In this document: positions 24,806 through 33,785 of the stretch, piece after piece
Layout: the number at the start of each line of letters is the position of its first letter
Numbering within the stretch: the first letter of the stretch is position 1
DNA from: ENR-C20 sp942493145
GTDB lineage: Bacteria > Bacillota > Clostridia > Acetivibrionales > DTU013
Assembly (NCBI GenBank): GCA_942493145.1
Contig: OW818679.1
Location: forward strand, 1,612,001 to 1,676,000
Direction of reading: 5' to 3'
Length of the DNA stretch: 64,000 nucleotides
Translations under genes and position numbers: made by a program
Notes under the pieces: model-generated
Seen by the model: the letters and a program-made list of their open reading frames with translations, nothing else
Told to the model about the DNA's origin: nothing
Database searches by the model: none

Positions 24806-27409
24806 ATGAATAATAAAGATCAGACCTTTTTCAAAAGTACAGGCTACTCAGCATTTTCCAACGGCTCACATGTGGCTGCGGTCGATGTGAAGGATGGAAA
24901 AATAATAAGGATACGTCCCTTTCGCTACGATTGGAAGTACGATCATGAGCATATCAGACCATGGAAGATCGAGGCGCGAGGTAAGACCTTTCATGCCCCA
25001 ATGAAGACTGCAGTAGGGCCTTTCGGTCTCGGGTATAAGAAGAGTATCTATTCACCCAATCGCATATTGTATCCAATAAAGCGGGTAGACTGGGATCCCA
25101 AAGGAGAAAGAAATCCCCAGAACAGAGGCAAGAGCGGATACGCTCGTATCTCATGGGATGAAGCCCTCGATATTATAGAAAGTGAAATCAGACGGGTCAT
25201 AGACAAGTATGGCCCCACTGCAATCTTAGCACAGGTAGACGGACACGGCGAGACCAAGATCGTTCATGGTCCGCATGGATGTCATTGGAAGCTGCTGAAT
25301 CTTCTGGGCGGAGCTACCTTATCGGTTCGCAATGCGGACAGCTGGGAAGGGTGGTACTGGGGCGCCAAGCATTTCTGGGGGGGGGAACCTTTCGGGTGCA
25401 TGCCCGAACCCTCCAATCTGTACCTGGACGTGTGCAGGCACAGCGAAATGCTTCTCTTTGAAGGTTGCGATCCTTGTACAACAACACGAGGGTTCAACAG
25501 CGGCGATCATGTCAGCCGTTTCTGCTTCTTCTTCAGAGAGCTCGGTATCAAACAAATATACATATGCCCGGATGTGAACTATGGGGCGGCTGTTTTTGCG
25601 GATAAATGGATCCCTATTCTGCCGAACACCGATGCGGCTCTGCATCTGGCAATTGCATATCAGTGGATCGTAAATGACACCTGGGATAAGGGCTACATTG
25701 CTACGCATTCTGTGGGATTTGAAAAGTTTGCCGACTATGTCATGGGCAAGGAAGACGGCATCCCCAAGACACCCCGGTGGGCTTCGGAGAAGTGCGGCGT
25801 TCCCTCGCGGTTGATCAAGGCACTCGCCAGGGAGTGGGCCGTCAAACGTACGACGGTAGTTCACGGTTTCGGTGGTCCGTATATCAGGGGGCCTTTTTCT
25901 CATGAACCGGCCAGGACTGAGGCAGCCCTCCTGGCCATGCAGGGACTCGGCAAACCGGGTCAGCATTCGTTCTCCCTCATCAACCGGGCGGTCTTCGGTT
26001 CAGAGGATCATCCGGCTTATCCGCCTACGCCGGGCAGCATCATGAATAACCCGCAGATGAACGTCCGCGCGGCTTATCAGGGATACAACCCTTTCCCCTG
26101 GCTAGGACTGCCGAAACAGATGATCCCTAAGACGTTGGTACACGACGCTATCCTGAACGGGCATTTCGAGATTCATGGGTCTTCGTTGCAGGTAACCCCG
26201 GCCTCGGAGCAGTTTATCAAGTACAAGTACCCAGCCGAAGGATGCTCTCCCATCCACATGATCTGGTCTGACACACCGAGCTTGATGTCCTGCTGGAACG
26301 ATTCCAACAAGATAGCCAAAGCATTTCAGCACGAGTCGATCGAGTTCTTCATGATGCAACATCCCTGGATGGAGAACGACTGCATGTTTGCCGATCTCAT
26401 TCTGCCGGTGAACACCAAGTTCGAAGAAGATGACATCTGCGACGACAACGAGAGTGCGGCTTTTGAGATGGTGTATCTTGAGAAGAAATGCATCGAGCCG
26501 CTCGGCGAATCGCTGAGTGACTATGAGATCGTGTGCAAGGTTGCCGAGAGATTCGGTCTGTTGAAGGAATATACGGACGGCAGGTCGGTTGAGGAATGGA
26601 TCAAGCATGGATTTGACAATTGCGGTGTTCCAGCGAAGGGACTCCTGACATGGGAAGAGTTCAAGGAGAAGGAGTACTGGGTGGCTCCGGTCGATCCAAA
26701 GTGGGAGACCTATCCGGCCGGTATGTACAGGTTCTATGAGGATCCGGCGAACAACCCGCTTTCCACTCCTTCCGGTCTTCTTGAATTTGAGTCTTTGGAC
26801 TTAAAGAAATTTTTCCCTGAAGATAAAGAGAGACCGCCCGTACCGCATTGGGTGGAGAAAAGTGAGCTCCACGACGAGCGCATCGGCGGTGAAAGAGCTA
26901 AGGAGTATCCGCTGCTGGTCATCAGCAATCATCCGCGCCACAGGATGCACTCTCAACTTGACGACAACAACTGGTTTCACGAGATCGTTACCTGCAAGGT
27001 ACGAGGATCAGACGGTTATCTTTATGAGCCTTTGTGGCTGCATCCGTCGGAAGCGGCCAGGAGGAATATCGTTGACGGCGACATCTGCAAGATATACAAC
27101 GAGAGGGGCGGAGTCCTGGTAGGTGCCAGGGTCTGGGAAAGAATCATGCCTGGAGTCGCTTATGTGGAGCATGGGTCGAGGGCGGATTTCATCGTTCCGG
27201 GAGAACTGGACCGGGGCGGAGCAATCAACCTCATTACACCTCACAATACCACCTCCAGGAATTGCGCGGGCATGGCGTGCAGCGGCTTCCTTGTTGAGGT
27301 CGAGAGGGCCGATATGGATGAACTGCGGCGCCAATACCCGGAGGCGTTTAACAGACCTTACGACAAGGCTTCCGGGCTGACATTCGACCGGGTGATCATT
27401 AAGGGATAG
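24806..27409 (+). CDS. athL: Pyrogallol-phloroglucinol transhydroxylase-like molybdoenzyme, large subunit
   Basis: 867 residues of the DMSO-reductase family, closest in layout to the large subunit of Pelobacter acidigallici transhydroxylase (~875). That enzyme transfers a hydroxyl group between trihydroxybenzenes, turning pyrogallol into phloroglucinol without oxygen or net redox change. As in that enzyme, the usual N-terminal four-cysteine [4Fe-4S] motif is missing. The P. acidigallici enzyme has Mo-ligating Ser175 with Asp174 and His144 at the active site. Here DS at 178-179 (NADSWEGWYWG) and His147 (DGHGE) fit. MGD-binding motifs include FHEIVTC and SRNCAGMACSGF. ATG 24806 follows GAGAGG; the earlier in-frame ATG 24728 adds an unrelated stretch. 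The small subunit follows 10 bp downstream. GC is higher than the backbone, suggesting transfer. Confidence 0.85.
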   Translation: MNNKDQTFFKSTGYSAFSNGSHVAAVDVKDGKIIRIRPFRYDWKYDHEHIRPWKIEARGKTFHAPMKTAVGPFGLGYKKSIYSPNRILYPIKRVDWDPKGERNPQNRGKSGYARISWDEALDIIESEIRRVIDKYGPTAILAQVDGHGETKIVHGPHGCHWKLLNLLGGATLSVRNADSWEGWYWGAKHFWGGEPFGCMPEPSNLYLDVCRHSEMLLFEGCDPCTTTRGFNSGDHVSRFCFFFRELGIKQIYICPDVNYGAAVFADKWIPILPNTDAALHLAIAYQWIVNDTWDKGYIATHSVGFEKFADYVMGKEDGIPKTPRWASEKCGVPSRLIKALAREWAVKRTTVVHGFGGPYIRGPFSHEPARTEAALLAMQGLGKPGQHSFSLINRAVFGSEDHPAYPPTPGSIMNNPQMNVRAAYQGYNPFPWLGLPKQMIPKTLVHDAILNGHFEIHGSSLQVTPASEQFIKYKYPAEGCSPIHMIWSDTPSLMSCWNDSNKIAKAFQHESIEFFMMQHPWMENDCMFADLILPVNTKFEEDDICDDNESAAFEMVYLEKKCIEPLGESLSDYEIVCKVAERFGLLKEYTDGRSVEEWIKHGFDNCGVPAKGLLTWEEFKEKEYWVAPVDPKWETYPAGMYRFYEDPANNPLSTPSGLLEFESLDLKKFFPEDKERPPVPHWVEKSELHDERIGGERAKEYPLLVISNHPRHRMHSQLDDNNWFHEIVTCKVRGSDGYLYEPLWLHPSEAARRNIVDGDICKIYNERGGVLVGARVWERIMPGVAYVEHGSRADFIVPGELDRGGAINLITPHNTTSRNCAGMACSGFLVEVERADMDELRRQYPEAFNRPYDKASGLTFDRVIIKG

Positions 27410-27419
27410 GAGCGAGAAT

Positions 27420-28250
27420 ATGGGGAAAGTAATGGTAATAGATATAAATAAGTGCAACGGGTGCTACAATTGCCAGTTATCATGCAAAGATGAGCATGTC
27501 GGCAATGATTGGTCCCCGATTGCCAAACCACAGCCGGACATCGGACACTTCTGGCACAAAATTACAGAGCATGTGCAGGGCAGTGTGCCCAAAGTTCGGG
27601 TGCGGTACATGCATGACCTTTGTCAGCATTGTGACACAGCCCCCTGCATTCCTGCGTGCAAATCGCAGGCCTTCTACAGGCGCGATGACGGACTAGTGAT
27701 TCTTGATCCGGAGAAATGCAGAGGGACCCGTTCCTGCATAGAGGCTTGTCCGTATGGATCTATATATTTCAACACCGATTTGAATATTGCGCAGAAGTGC
27801 ACCGGCTGTGCCCATTTGCTGGATAACGGCTGGGCAGAGCCGCGCTGTGTGCAGGCCTGCCCGACGGATGCCCTGATATTCGGAGAGGAGTCTGAGCTCC
27901 AGGATTTTATCGCCAAGGCTGAATTGCTGAATCCAGATTTGAAAACTGGATCTCGTGTGTATTATATCGGTCTTCCAAACAAGTACTTCATTGCAGGTGA
28001 GGTGTATGACCCCGATGCTGACGAATGTCTCGAGGGAGCAACTGTCACGCTCGCAGATGCGAGTGGCAATATAATAGCTTCTCTGAAAACCGATGTGTAC
28101 GGTGACTTCTGGTTCGAGCGCCAGGAGCCAGGGCAGTATTTACTAAAGATAGAGAATGACGGCTATTTTTCAAAGTCGATTGATAAGATTGATGCGATCA
28201 AAGACATCAACGTGGGGAGTATCGAGCTACACCAAGTATCAACGAAATGA
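27420..28250 (+). CDS. bthL: Transhydroxylase-like iron-sulfur small subunit
   Basis: 276 residues, matching the size of the P. acidigallici transhydroxylase small subunit (~274). The N-terminal two-thirds is a DmsB/NrfC-type ferredoxin with three visible [4Fe-4S] cysteine groups: CNGCYNCQLSC (12-22), CQHCDTAPCIPAC, and CIEACPYG with CTGCAH and CVQACPTD. The C-terminal part (about 195-276) is a carboxypeptidase-regulatory/Cna-B-like beta-barrel (EVYDPDADECLEGATVTL, DVYGDFWFERQEPGQYLLKI), an unusual addition also known in that enzyme. It directly follows the large subunit and ends in a conserved acidic-aromatic tail. Together they form the cytoplasmic molybdenum/iron-sulfur heterodimer. Confidence 0.85.
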   Translation: MGKVMVIDINKCNGCYNCQLSCKDEHVGNDWSPIAKPQPDIGHFWHKITEHVQGSVPKVRVRYMHDLCQHCDTAPCIPACKSQAFYRRDDGLVILDPEKCRGTRSCIEACPYGSIYFNTDLNIAQKCTGCAHLLDNGWAEPRCVQACPTDALIFGEESELQDFIAKAELLNPDLKTGSRVYYIGLPNKYFIAGEVYDPDADECLEGATVTLADASGNIIASLKTDVYGDFWFERQEPGQYLLKIENDGYFSKSIDKIDAIKDINVGSIELHQVSTK

Positions 28251-28267
28251 GGTATAAGAAGTGCTGT

Positions 28268-28291
28268 GGACACCCGATATATCGGGTGTCC
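28268..28291. terminator. Perfect 24-bp palindrome between convergent genes
   Basis: GGACACCCGATA followed by its exact complement. It lies in the 91-bp gap between the transhydroxylase operon and the PucR gene on the other strand. No U-run follows, so it could be a weak two-way terminator or a regulator-binding site. Confidence 0.5.
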
Positions 28292-28341
28292 GCTTGACTG
28301 GCAATCAAGAGGTAAAGGGTTCGATCACCTTCATCTTTTCG

Positions 28342-29544
28342 TCAAAAGAAACGTTCGCGGTCAGCATATTCCAGTATCTGAAGAGAATGTATCAAATGGA
28401 GCATCTGTAAACCGTCATTGAGATCAAGACCCAGCAATTCTGCACATTTGCTCACCCTGTACGTCACAGTATTGCGGTGTATTGTCAATGCCTGTGATGT
28501 CTTTTGTACACTTCTGTTGTGTTTGATATAGTACAATAGGGTTTTCAACATGCCTGTATTCTGGGGACGATCATCGTTTGCAAATCCAAGAAGACCTGGC
28601 ATGACATACTGCAAGGGGTCTTCAGTTTCTGCATACTTGCGGATGAATACATATTCAATATAATCATTGTACAAATACAAATTGCAGCTGCCGTTCACGC
28701 GGCGGCCGATATCAAGCGCAGCAAGAGCCTGCTGATAATAGGCGGAAAGTTGGTTGAGCATAGAAAAACAGGAGCTTATTCCACAAATAATCCTATAGCT
28801 GTGCAAAGTTGCTTCCATTGTGTCCATCTCTTCACTGCTGATGGGTTGTTTGCGGGATAGCAGGATGATTACACAGGATCGGTACCTGATCATAAGGTCA
28901 TTGGGACCGCAAAGTCCCAGTAGAAAGTCTGCACTGCTATTCTCAATGTCCTTTAATATATCGGTACACATGACATATAGATGATTGGCCAGATTCCAAC
29001 CCAATAATTGTGATTTCAACTGTGCTTCCACCGGTGTAAGGGGATTTCCGTCAAGAAGATACTGCAGCAGGTATTCTGTAGCGTTGCCCCGCAGCGGATT
29101 AAGTGAAAGGTGGCTATAAACTGCAGCTGACAGTGGATAGCTCATTAGCTCCAGAATTTGGGCATCCTGCTCTGTAAAAGGCCTATAATAGGCAACGGCA
29201 TTGATTTGACCGACCATAGTGCCGTTCACTCTTAAAACTTTGGAAAGCATGTTTAATCCGTTGAATTGGGATTTTACAGGCTCCTCATGGTTCAGCAGTT
29301 CTCTTATATCCCTCCTCCATGTAAGGTCTTCAGTTAGATTCGGAGTTGGATAACGATTACTGGACATATAGCTATACATGGGATCATTTACCTCAGCATT
29401 GCTGCTGGCTAAAACCTTTAAATTCATATCAAAAATCAATACGGGATTTTCTATCAATTTAAGTGCGCAATCAGCATATTCCTGAAAATTGCGACACCTC
29501 TTTAAAGATTCAAGAAGACTTTTCAGATCAGTTTCCATACTCAT
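28342..29544 (-). CDS. PucR/CdaR-type transcriptional regulator
   Basis: About 400 residues. The N-terminal half is a GAF-like sensory region (NPVLIFDMNLKVLASSNAEV and later VNGTMVGQINAVAYYRPF). The C-terminal 60 residues are the PucR helix-turn-helix (LLYYIKHNRSVQKTSQALTI then HRNTVTYRVSKCAELLGLDL). Such regulators switch on catabolic operons in response to a small molecule. It is convergent with athL-bthL and divergent from the esterase at 29729, making both likely targets. The start is uncertain: ATG 29544 or 29538, or TTG 29574 upstream. Confidence 0.85.
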   Translation of the reverse strand: MSMETDLKSLLESLKRCRNFQEYADCALKLIENPVLIFDMNLKVLASSNAEVNDPMYSYMSSNRYPTPNLTEDLTWRRDIRELLNHEEPVKSQFNGLNMLSKVLRVNGTMVGQINAVAYYRPFTEQDAQILELMSYPLSAAVYSHLSLNPLRGNATEYLLQYLLDGNPLTPVEAQLKSQLLGWNLANHLYVMCTDILKDIENSSADFLLGLCGPNDLMIRYRSCVIILLSRKQPISSEEMDTMEATLHSYRIICGISSCFSMLNQLSAYYQQALAALDIGRRVNGSCNLYLYNDYIEYVFIRKYAETEDPLQYVMPGLLGFANDDRPQNTGMLKTLLYYIKHNRSVQKTSQALTIHRNTVTYRVSKCAELLGLDLNDGLQMLHLIHSLQILEYADRERFF

Positions 29545-29728
29545 ACCCCGTGTCAAAATTGAGATAAAGTTCAAATCAAGAACAGTATATAACGATAATC
29601 ACAGCAAGTAAATATGGAATTGTGCTGTAACACAATGAATTCAAAAAAAATTCAGGTTATATCCCAGTGTTTTGGTTCATCGTGCACATTATAATATAGA
29701 TATAATAATACGAAAGCAGGTGAAATAA

Positions 29729-30622
29729 TTGCCAAGTTATGAATTTCTCCATCGTCCCGGTAGCATATGGGAGCAGTACAAGTTCTACGAAAAGCCGCCG
29801 GAAATAATACGCAAGGAGATGGAGTCGCAGTTACTTACTTCATTCAATCCTCCCGATGGTGTACGTTGGGAACCCGGAGAATGTGGTGGTATTAGCGGGA
29901 AGTGGATCTTTCCGTCTGAAAAGTCGGACAAGGTATTGCTATATATCCATGGCGGCGGCTTTACACTGGGAAGCTCCGGAATACCTCTACCCTTTCTATG
30001 CCAATTATCACATCGTTTAAAGCTGAATTGTTTTTCTGTAGAATATGCTTTAGCGCCTGAACAGGTCTTTCCGGCAGGTGTGAATGATTGTATCGCAGCG
30101 TATGAAGGATTGCTGGATGCAGGATATGAACCGGAACAGATTGCCGTAGCTGGTGAATCTGCAGGCGGAACATTGTGTTTGTCCTTGGTCCATCATTTAA
30201 AAGCTGCCGGGCGTCCCTTGCCCAAAGCCGTTTTATCAATGTCACCCGTTGTAGATGCTGCACCCGTCAATTCCGAGTCTAGTCAACCTGGAAAGGTCCT
30301 GGAGGGACTTCCCGGAGTAGAGGAAGTAATGAAAATTTATGCCCCTGGAGCAGATTTGAAGGATCCACGTATTTCACCCATATACGGGGACTTTTCGGGT
30401 TTCCCGCCATTGTTTCTTATTGCAGGCGGAGCCGAAATGCTTTGCAGTGAGAGCCTGGCTCTTGCCAAAGTAAGTGCAGAGGCAGGAGGTGATGTGAAAT
30501 TATTGATCGGGCGGGATATGATTCATACATATCCGTTGGATTTTAACGACTATCCTGAAGCAGCAGAGGCATTTGACGAAATAGTATTGTTCATTGACCG
30601 GAAACTGGTTAAGGCAATATAA
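29729..30622 (+). CDS. Alpha/beta hydrolase (HSL-type esterase)
   Basis: 297 residues of the hormone-sensitive-lipase esterase family: oxyanion motif HGGGF near residue 75, nucleophile elbow GESAGG with Ser144, Asp in a DFNDYP/ISPIYGDFSG-like C-terminal region, and His266 in MIHTYPL. It hydrolyses small carboxylic esters. The start is TTG 29729 with GCAGGTGA correctly spaced. It is divergent from the PucR gene and close to the transhydroxylase genes, so cleavage of a phenolic ester such as a gallate ester is a reasonable but unproven idea. A frame in the 3' flank reads like a lost gene on the other strand. Confidence 0.88.
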   Translation: MPSYEFLHRPGSIWEQYKFYEKPPEIIRKEMESQLLTSFNPPDGVRWEPGECGGISGKWIFPSEKSDKVLLYIHGGGFTLGSSGIPLPFLCQLSHRLKLNCFSVEYALAPEQVFPAGVNDCIAAYEGLLDAGYEPEQIAVAGESAGGTLCLSLVHHLKAAGRPLPKAVLSMSPVVDAAPVNSESSQPGKVLEGLPGVEEVMKIYAPGADLKDPRISPIYGDFSGFPPLFLIAGGAEMLCSESLALAKVSAEAGGDVKLLIGRDMIHTYPLDFNDYPEAAEAFDEIVLFIDRKLVKAI

Positions 30623-30890
30623 AAGGCTATTGCATTGTAATAGAATAATGAATGGATTTTATTTAAGAATGAGGAGGTACACATAACGGCAGAGGAGCCT
30701 TTGATCTTATCTGCCGCATTACCTGCACCATCGGTAGAATTAATCGTGATAAAGTCTGAATGAGCATAGCTCTGATAAATTGTTTTAGTTTCGTTAAAAA
30801 GTATGTATTCTGCATCTGGAATACGCCTGTGTAACCGGGATGAGCTTTATCACAACGGATACCAAAGTTACGATAATTAACAATATTTTA
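30623..30890. other. Intergenic region with an unnamed broken frame
   Basis: No intact gene. On the minus strand, 30838 down to about 30665 is open without a start and reads protein-like (RRIPDAEYILFNETKTIYQS then DFITINSTDGAGNAADKIKG). I do not recognise it; a decayed gene is possible. On the plus strand AGGAGG at 30673 precedes a 26-codon frame lacking a normal start. Confidence 0.3.
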
Positions 30891-30891
30891 A

Positions 30892-30921
30892 TTGACACCC
30901 TTGTGCAAACTATAATACAAT
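30892..30921 (+). promoter_or_regulatory. Sigma-A-type promoter for the riboswitch/TMEM165 gene
   Basis: TTGACA at 30892-30897 and TACAAT at 30916-30921 with an 18-bp spacer; TATAAT at 30911 overlaps but is too close. Transcription would begin just before the riboswitch. Confidence 0.65.
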
Positions 30922-30930
30922 AAAAATGTT

Positions 30931-31016
30931 AAGAGGGAGTAGTTATAAATTACAAAGTCAACATACTGGTGTTAACTGCATCTGGCTTTGTTACCTAAAA
31001 GGTTAACGAGACTTTT
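30931..31016 (+). ncRNA. yybP-ykoY (manganese) riboswitch
   Basis: The leader carries the conserved yybP-ykoY elements in order: GAGGGAGTAG near 30933-30942, GTCAACATACTGG around 30957-30969, and the closing AACGAGACTTTTA near 31004-31016. This RNA binds Mn2+ and turns on Mn2+ efflux genes. It lies between a promoter and a terminator hairpin and precedes a TMEM165/GDT1 transporter, its usual partner. Recognition is by eye against the family consensus. Confidence 0.75.
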
Positions 31017-31058
31017 AACATAATCCGTTTATCGGGGTTATGTTATGAGTCTTTTTTT
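31017..31058 (+). terminator. Riboswitch-controlled terminator
   Basis: AACATAATCC (31017-31026) pairs with GGGGTTATGTT (31034-31044), and after ATGAGT comes CTTTTTTT. The 5' arm touches the last riboswitch strand, so Mn2+ binding could free transcription past this point. Confidence 0.75.
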
Positions 31059-31105
31059 ATACTCATATACATGCCACAAACAAAAGATTTGAAAGGATTG
31101 GAAAA

Positions 31106-31864
31106 ATGTATCAAACTCTGACTGTATTTCTTATTTCTGCAGGAGCCGTTACTTTAGCTGAGATGGGCGACAAGACTCAGCTCCTTGCTATGGCATTTGC
31201 TACCAGGTACAAGGCATCAAAAGTTCTAATCGGAGTATTTTTAGCAACGGTTCTTAATCATGCATTTGCGGTTGCGTTAGGTAATTTCGTAACTCGCTAT
31301 CAAGCAATTGATTTATGGGTACAAATTATTGCATCTCTATCATTTATATTTTTTGGTTTATGGACCATTCGTGGTGACAAACTTGAGGGAGAAGAAAACC
31401 GCAAGACACGATTTGGTGCTGTTATGACAGTCGCCATAGCGTTTTTCATTGCTGAACTTGGGGACAAGACACAGTTAACTACTATTGCACTTGCCGCAAA
31501 ATTTCCTGAAAATCCTGTTGGGATTTTGATGGGAACAACTACTGGTATGCTAATTGCAGATGCTATTGGAATAATTGTTGGTGTTGTAATGTGTAAGAAA
31601 ATACCTGAAAGGACTATTAAACTTGTATCAGCAGGTGCATTCATATTCTTTGGCTTGCTTGGCAGTTATCAAGTTGCAGATAACAAACTTAATTTGAACC
31701 ATGGACTTATTGCTGCAATCCTGGTTTTGATTGCAGTTTTAACTGGTTTGGCAGCATGGCAGCTTATTAAGAAGAGAAGTAAAGAAGAAACGAATAATCC
31801 TGTAGTTGCTGAATATTGTGTAGTTAAACCGTTAACTGAAAATTCAAACGGCGAATTAGGATAG
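31106..31864 (+). CDS. TMEM165/GDT1 family manganese transporter
   Basis: 252 residues with about six to seven transmembrane helices and two copies of the family signature E-x-G-D-K-T: EMGDKT at 19-24 and ELGDKT starting at Glu117. Bacterial relatives export Mn2+ (and in eukaryotes move Mn2+/Ca2+ into the Golgi). The upstream yybP-ykoY riboswitch strongly supports Mn2+ export when the metal is in excess. The C-terminus is a soluble tail (RSKEETNNPVVAEYC). ATG 31106 follows AAAGGATTGG. A bidirectional terminator lies after the stop. Confidence 0.93.
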   Translation: MYQTLTVFLISAGAVTLAEMGDKTQLLAMAFATRYKASKVLIGVFLATVLNHAFAVALGNFVTRYQAIDLWVQIIASLSFIFFGLWTIRGDKLEGEENRKTRFGAVMTVAIAFFIAELGDKTQLTTIALAAKFPENPVGILMGTTTGMLIADAIGIIVGVVMCKKIPERTIKLVSAGAFIFFGLLGSYQVADNKLNLNHGLIAAILVLIAVLTGLAAWQLIKKRSKEETNNPVVAEYCVVKPLTENSNGELG

Positions 31865-31897
31865 TAGATACTATGTAATTTTGTAGTAGTATTATAC

Positions 31898-31939
31898 AAA
31901 AAACAGTGCCGATTTTTCAAAAGATCGGCACTGTTTTTT
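31898..31939. terminator. Bidirectional rho-independent terminator
   Basis: An A-run, CAGTGCCGAT, a 10-nt loop, ATCGGCACTG and a T-run form a 16-bp stem. It serves the Mn transporter gene from the left and the chemoreceptor gene from the right. Confidence 0.85.
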
Positions 31940-32012
31940 ACTATTTAATAAGAAAGCAGGACATATCTGCTATATTGCATCTAGTAATCCTTGCTTCTTA
32001 TTTGATATATGG

Positions 32013-33785
32013 TCACAGTTTAAATTCATCAGCCAGCCTGATCAACGACTCCGAACTTTCCATGGATCCCTTCGAGAGCCTGGATACCTCATTGGCTTTT
32101 TCTACGACCGACGATATTTTTTCAGCTATGTTTGCTGTGCCCGCCGAACCTTCATTGGCAGCGGCTGCAACTTCGGCTATAGCCTTGAGCATATTCTGTA
32201 TGGAAGCCATCAGCTGCCGGGTGGTTGCACTGAAATCACTCACCAGGTCATTTACATAATCGGCGTCGTTGCTGTAATTTTCACCTATCCTTACCATAGT
32301 CTCATAATCTTTTATAACCTGCTTGTCTATGAATTCAAGAACATTTCCCGAATGGCTTGAAAGCTGTTGTACCGCAGATATGACAGAATTTGTGACTGTC
32401 TGGATCTCCGATACCGCTTTGCCGGATTCCTCGGAAAGCTTTCTGATCTCGTCGGCCACTACAGCGAAGCCTTTCCCGGCATCGCCTGCCCTTGCCGCCT
32501 CTATTGCAGCGTTAAGTGCCAGCAGGTTGGTTTGTTCAGCTATGGAGAGGATTGCATCAGTAAGTTCACTGATCCTTCCGACTGCATTTGAATTTTCAAT
32601 TGCTTTTGTAAGGTTGACGCTGCTTTTCTTGTAAACCTCGATTGCGCTGTTGCGGGAATCTATGGCATTTGTCCTGAGCTCCGACGCCCTTGTATGTATT
32701 TCGGACGCCTTGCCGGACCCTTCCTGTGCCTTAGCGGCTATGGTACCGATTGCGGATTCGATCTCCGTTGAAGCAGCAGTCATCTCCTGGGTGGAGGCAG
32801 CAGTTTCCTCCATACCTGCGGAGAGCTCTTCAGTTGTGGCGGACACGTCTTCCACCTCTTCAAGAAGTTCAATTATGTTAGTGTCGGACTGGCCGATAAG
32901 ACCTCCGACCTTGCCTGCTGCTTCGATAGTGCTGCTTATAAGGCCTCTGAGACTGACCACCATATTATCAAGGGAGCGCATGAGGTCTCCGATTTCATCA
33001 TTGCTCTTGTCCTTTTTTGAAATTTCAACGGTCAGGTTGCCGTTGGCTACGGAATTCAGTGATATTACAGCTTTCTTGAGCGGACGTGTTATACTCAGCA
33101 TTATTAAGATGCAAAGTATAAGAAGGATTATAAATGAGATTATACAAACTATCACAAGAATCATATTATTTTGATCGCTTTGCCTGAGGTAATCCTCATT
33201 GCCCCTGACGGCCGATTCCTTCAAGGATGTGCTGAGGCTGTCAAAATTGACCTTGAGCTCCACCAGCTGCGCCTTCATTTCCTTATTGACCGTACCCAGG
33301 TCCGAGAACTTGAAATCCGCAGCCAGAGCAGGGAGGACCTGATACTCGAAAAGTGAAATCAGGTTTTCCATTCCGAGTTTTATCATAAGTGCTGTTGCTT
33401 CCTCATTTTCGGAAAGCTCCATTGAAAGAAGCTTGTCTTCCGTTTTGTATATGTTTGACTTTAAGCTTTCCCAGTTGGCTTGGTCAACCATGCCGTCAAG
33501 TATTGAGTTGGCTAAAAGCTTGTAAATCTGATCTGTATAATTGGAGAGCTCAACAGCGCTGAGGGAGAGTTCAGCCCTGCTATTGCTGTCAGTGTGAAGC
33601 TTTACCATTTTTTTAATGGTTACAAATGAGATCGTGGATATGATAAGTACGACAACGAGGGATACAGCCAGCATTAAGATCAGTCTTGCCTTGATGGTTG
33701 CCCTGAAGACCGGTCTTACAATTTTTGTGCCTTTTTCGGATTTTCCGGCAAACTTAGTTTTTGCGGTTTTTTCGTTTAACATCAT
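32013..33785 (-). CDS. Methyl-accepting chemotaxis protein
   Basis: About 590 residues. One transmembrane helix near residues 30-55, a helical extracellular sensor of about 150 residues (four-helix-bundle type), a second transmembrane helix (NNMILVIVCIISFIILLILC), HAMP linker, and a cytoplasmic coiled coil with the signalling hairpin ISELTDAILSIAEQTNLLAL then NAAIEAARAGDAGKGFAVVA. It signals to CheA/CheW from the membrane. ATG 33785 is chosen because GAGAGGAAG precedes it; an upstream in-frame start falls within a tandem repeat. No other chemotaxis gene is in view. Ligand unknown. Confidence 0.93.
   Translation of the reverse strand: MMLNEKTAKTKFAGKSEKGTKIVRPVFRATIKARLILMLAVSLVVVLIISTISFVTIKKMVKLHTDSNSRAELSLSAVELSNYTDQIYKLLANSILDGMVDQANWESLKSNIYKTEDKLLSMELSENEEATALMIKLGMENLISLFEYQVLPALAADFKFSDLGTVNKEMKAQLVELKVNFDSLSTSLKESAVRGNEDYLRQSDQNNMILVIVCIISFIILLILCILIMLSITRPLKKAVISLNSVANGNLTVEISKKDKSNDEIGDLMRSLDNMVVSLRGLISSTIEAAGKVGGLIGQSDTNIIELLEEVEDVSATTEELSAGMEETAASTQEMTAASTEIESAIGTIAAKAQEGSGKASEIHTRASELRTNAIDSRNSAIEVYKKSSVNLTKAIENSNAVGRISELTDAILSIAEQTNLLALNAAIEAARAGDAGKGFAVVADEIRKLSEESGKAVSEIQTVTNSVISAVQQLSSHSGNVLEFIDKQVIKDYETMVRIGENYSNDADYVNDLVSDFSATTRQLMASIQNMLKAIAEVAAAANEGSAGTANIAEKISSVVEKANEVSRLSKGSMESSESLIRLADEFKL

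Noticed and set aside
30665..30838. Intact minus-strand gene
   Set aside because: Protein-like but without a start, and it continues out of the plausible region; reported only as a possible decayed frame.
31906..32259. 117-codon plus-strand frame
   Set aside because: Begins inside the bidirectional terminator and is antisense to the chemoreceptor gene.
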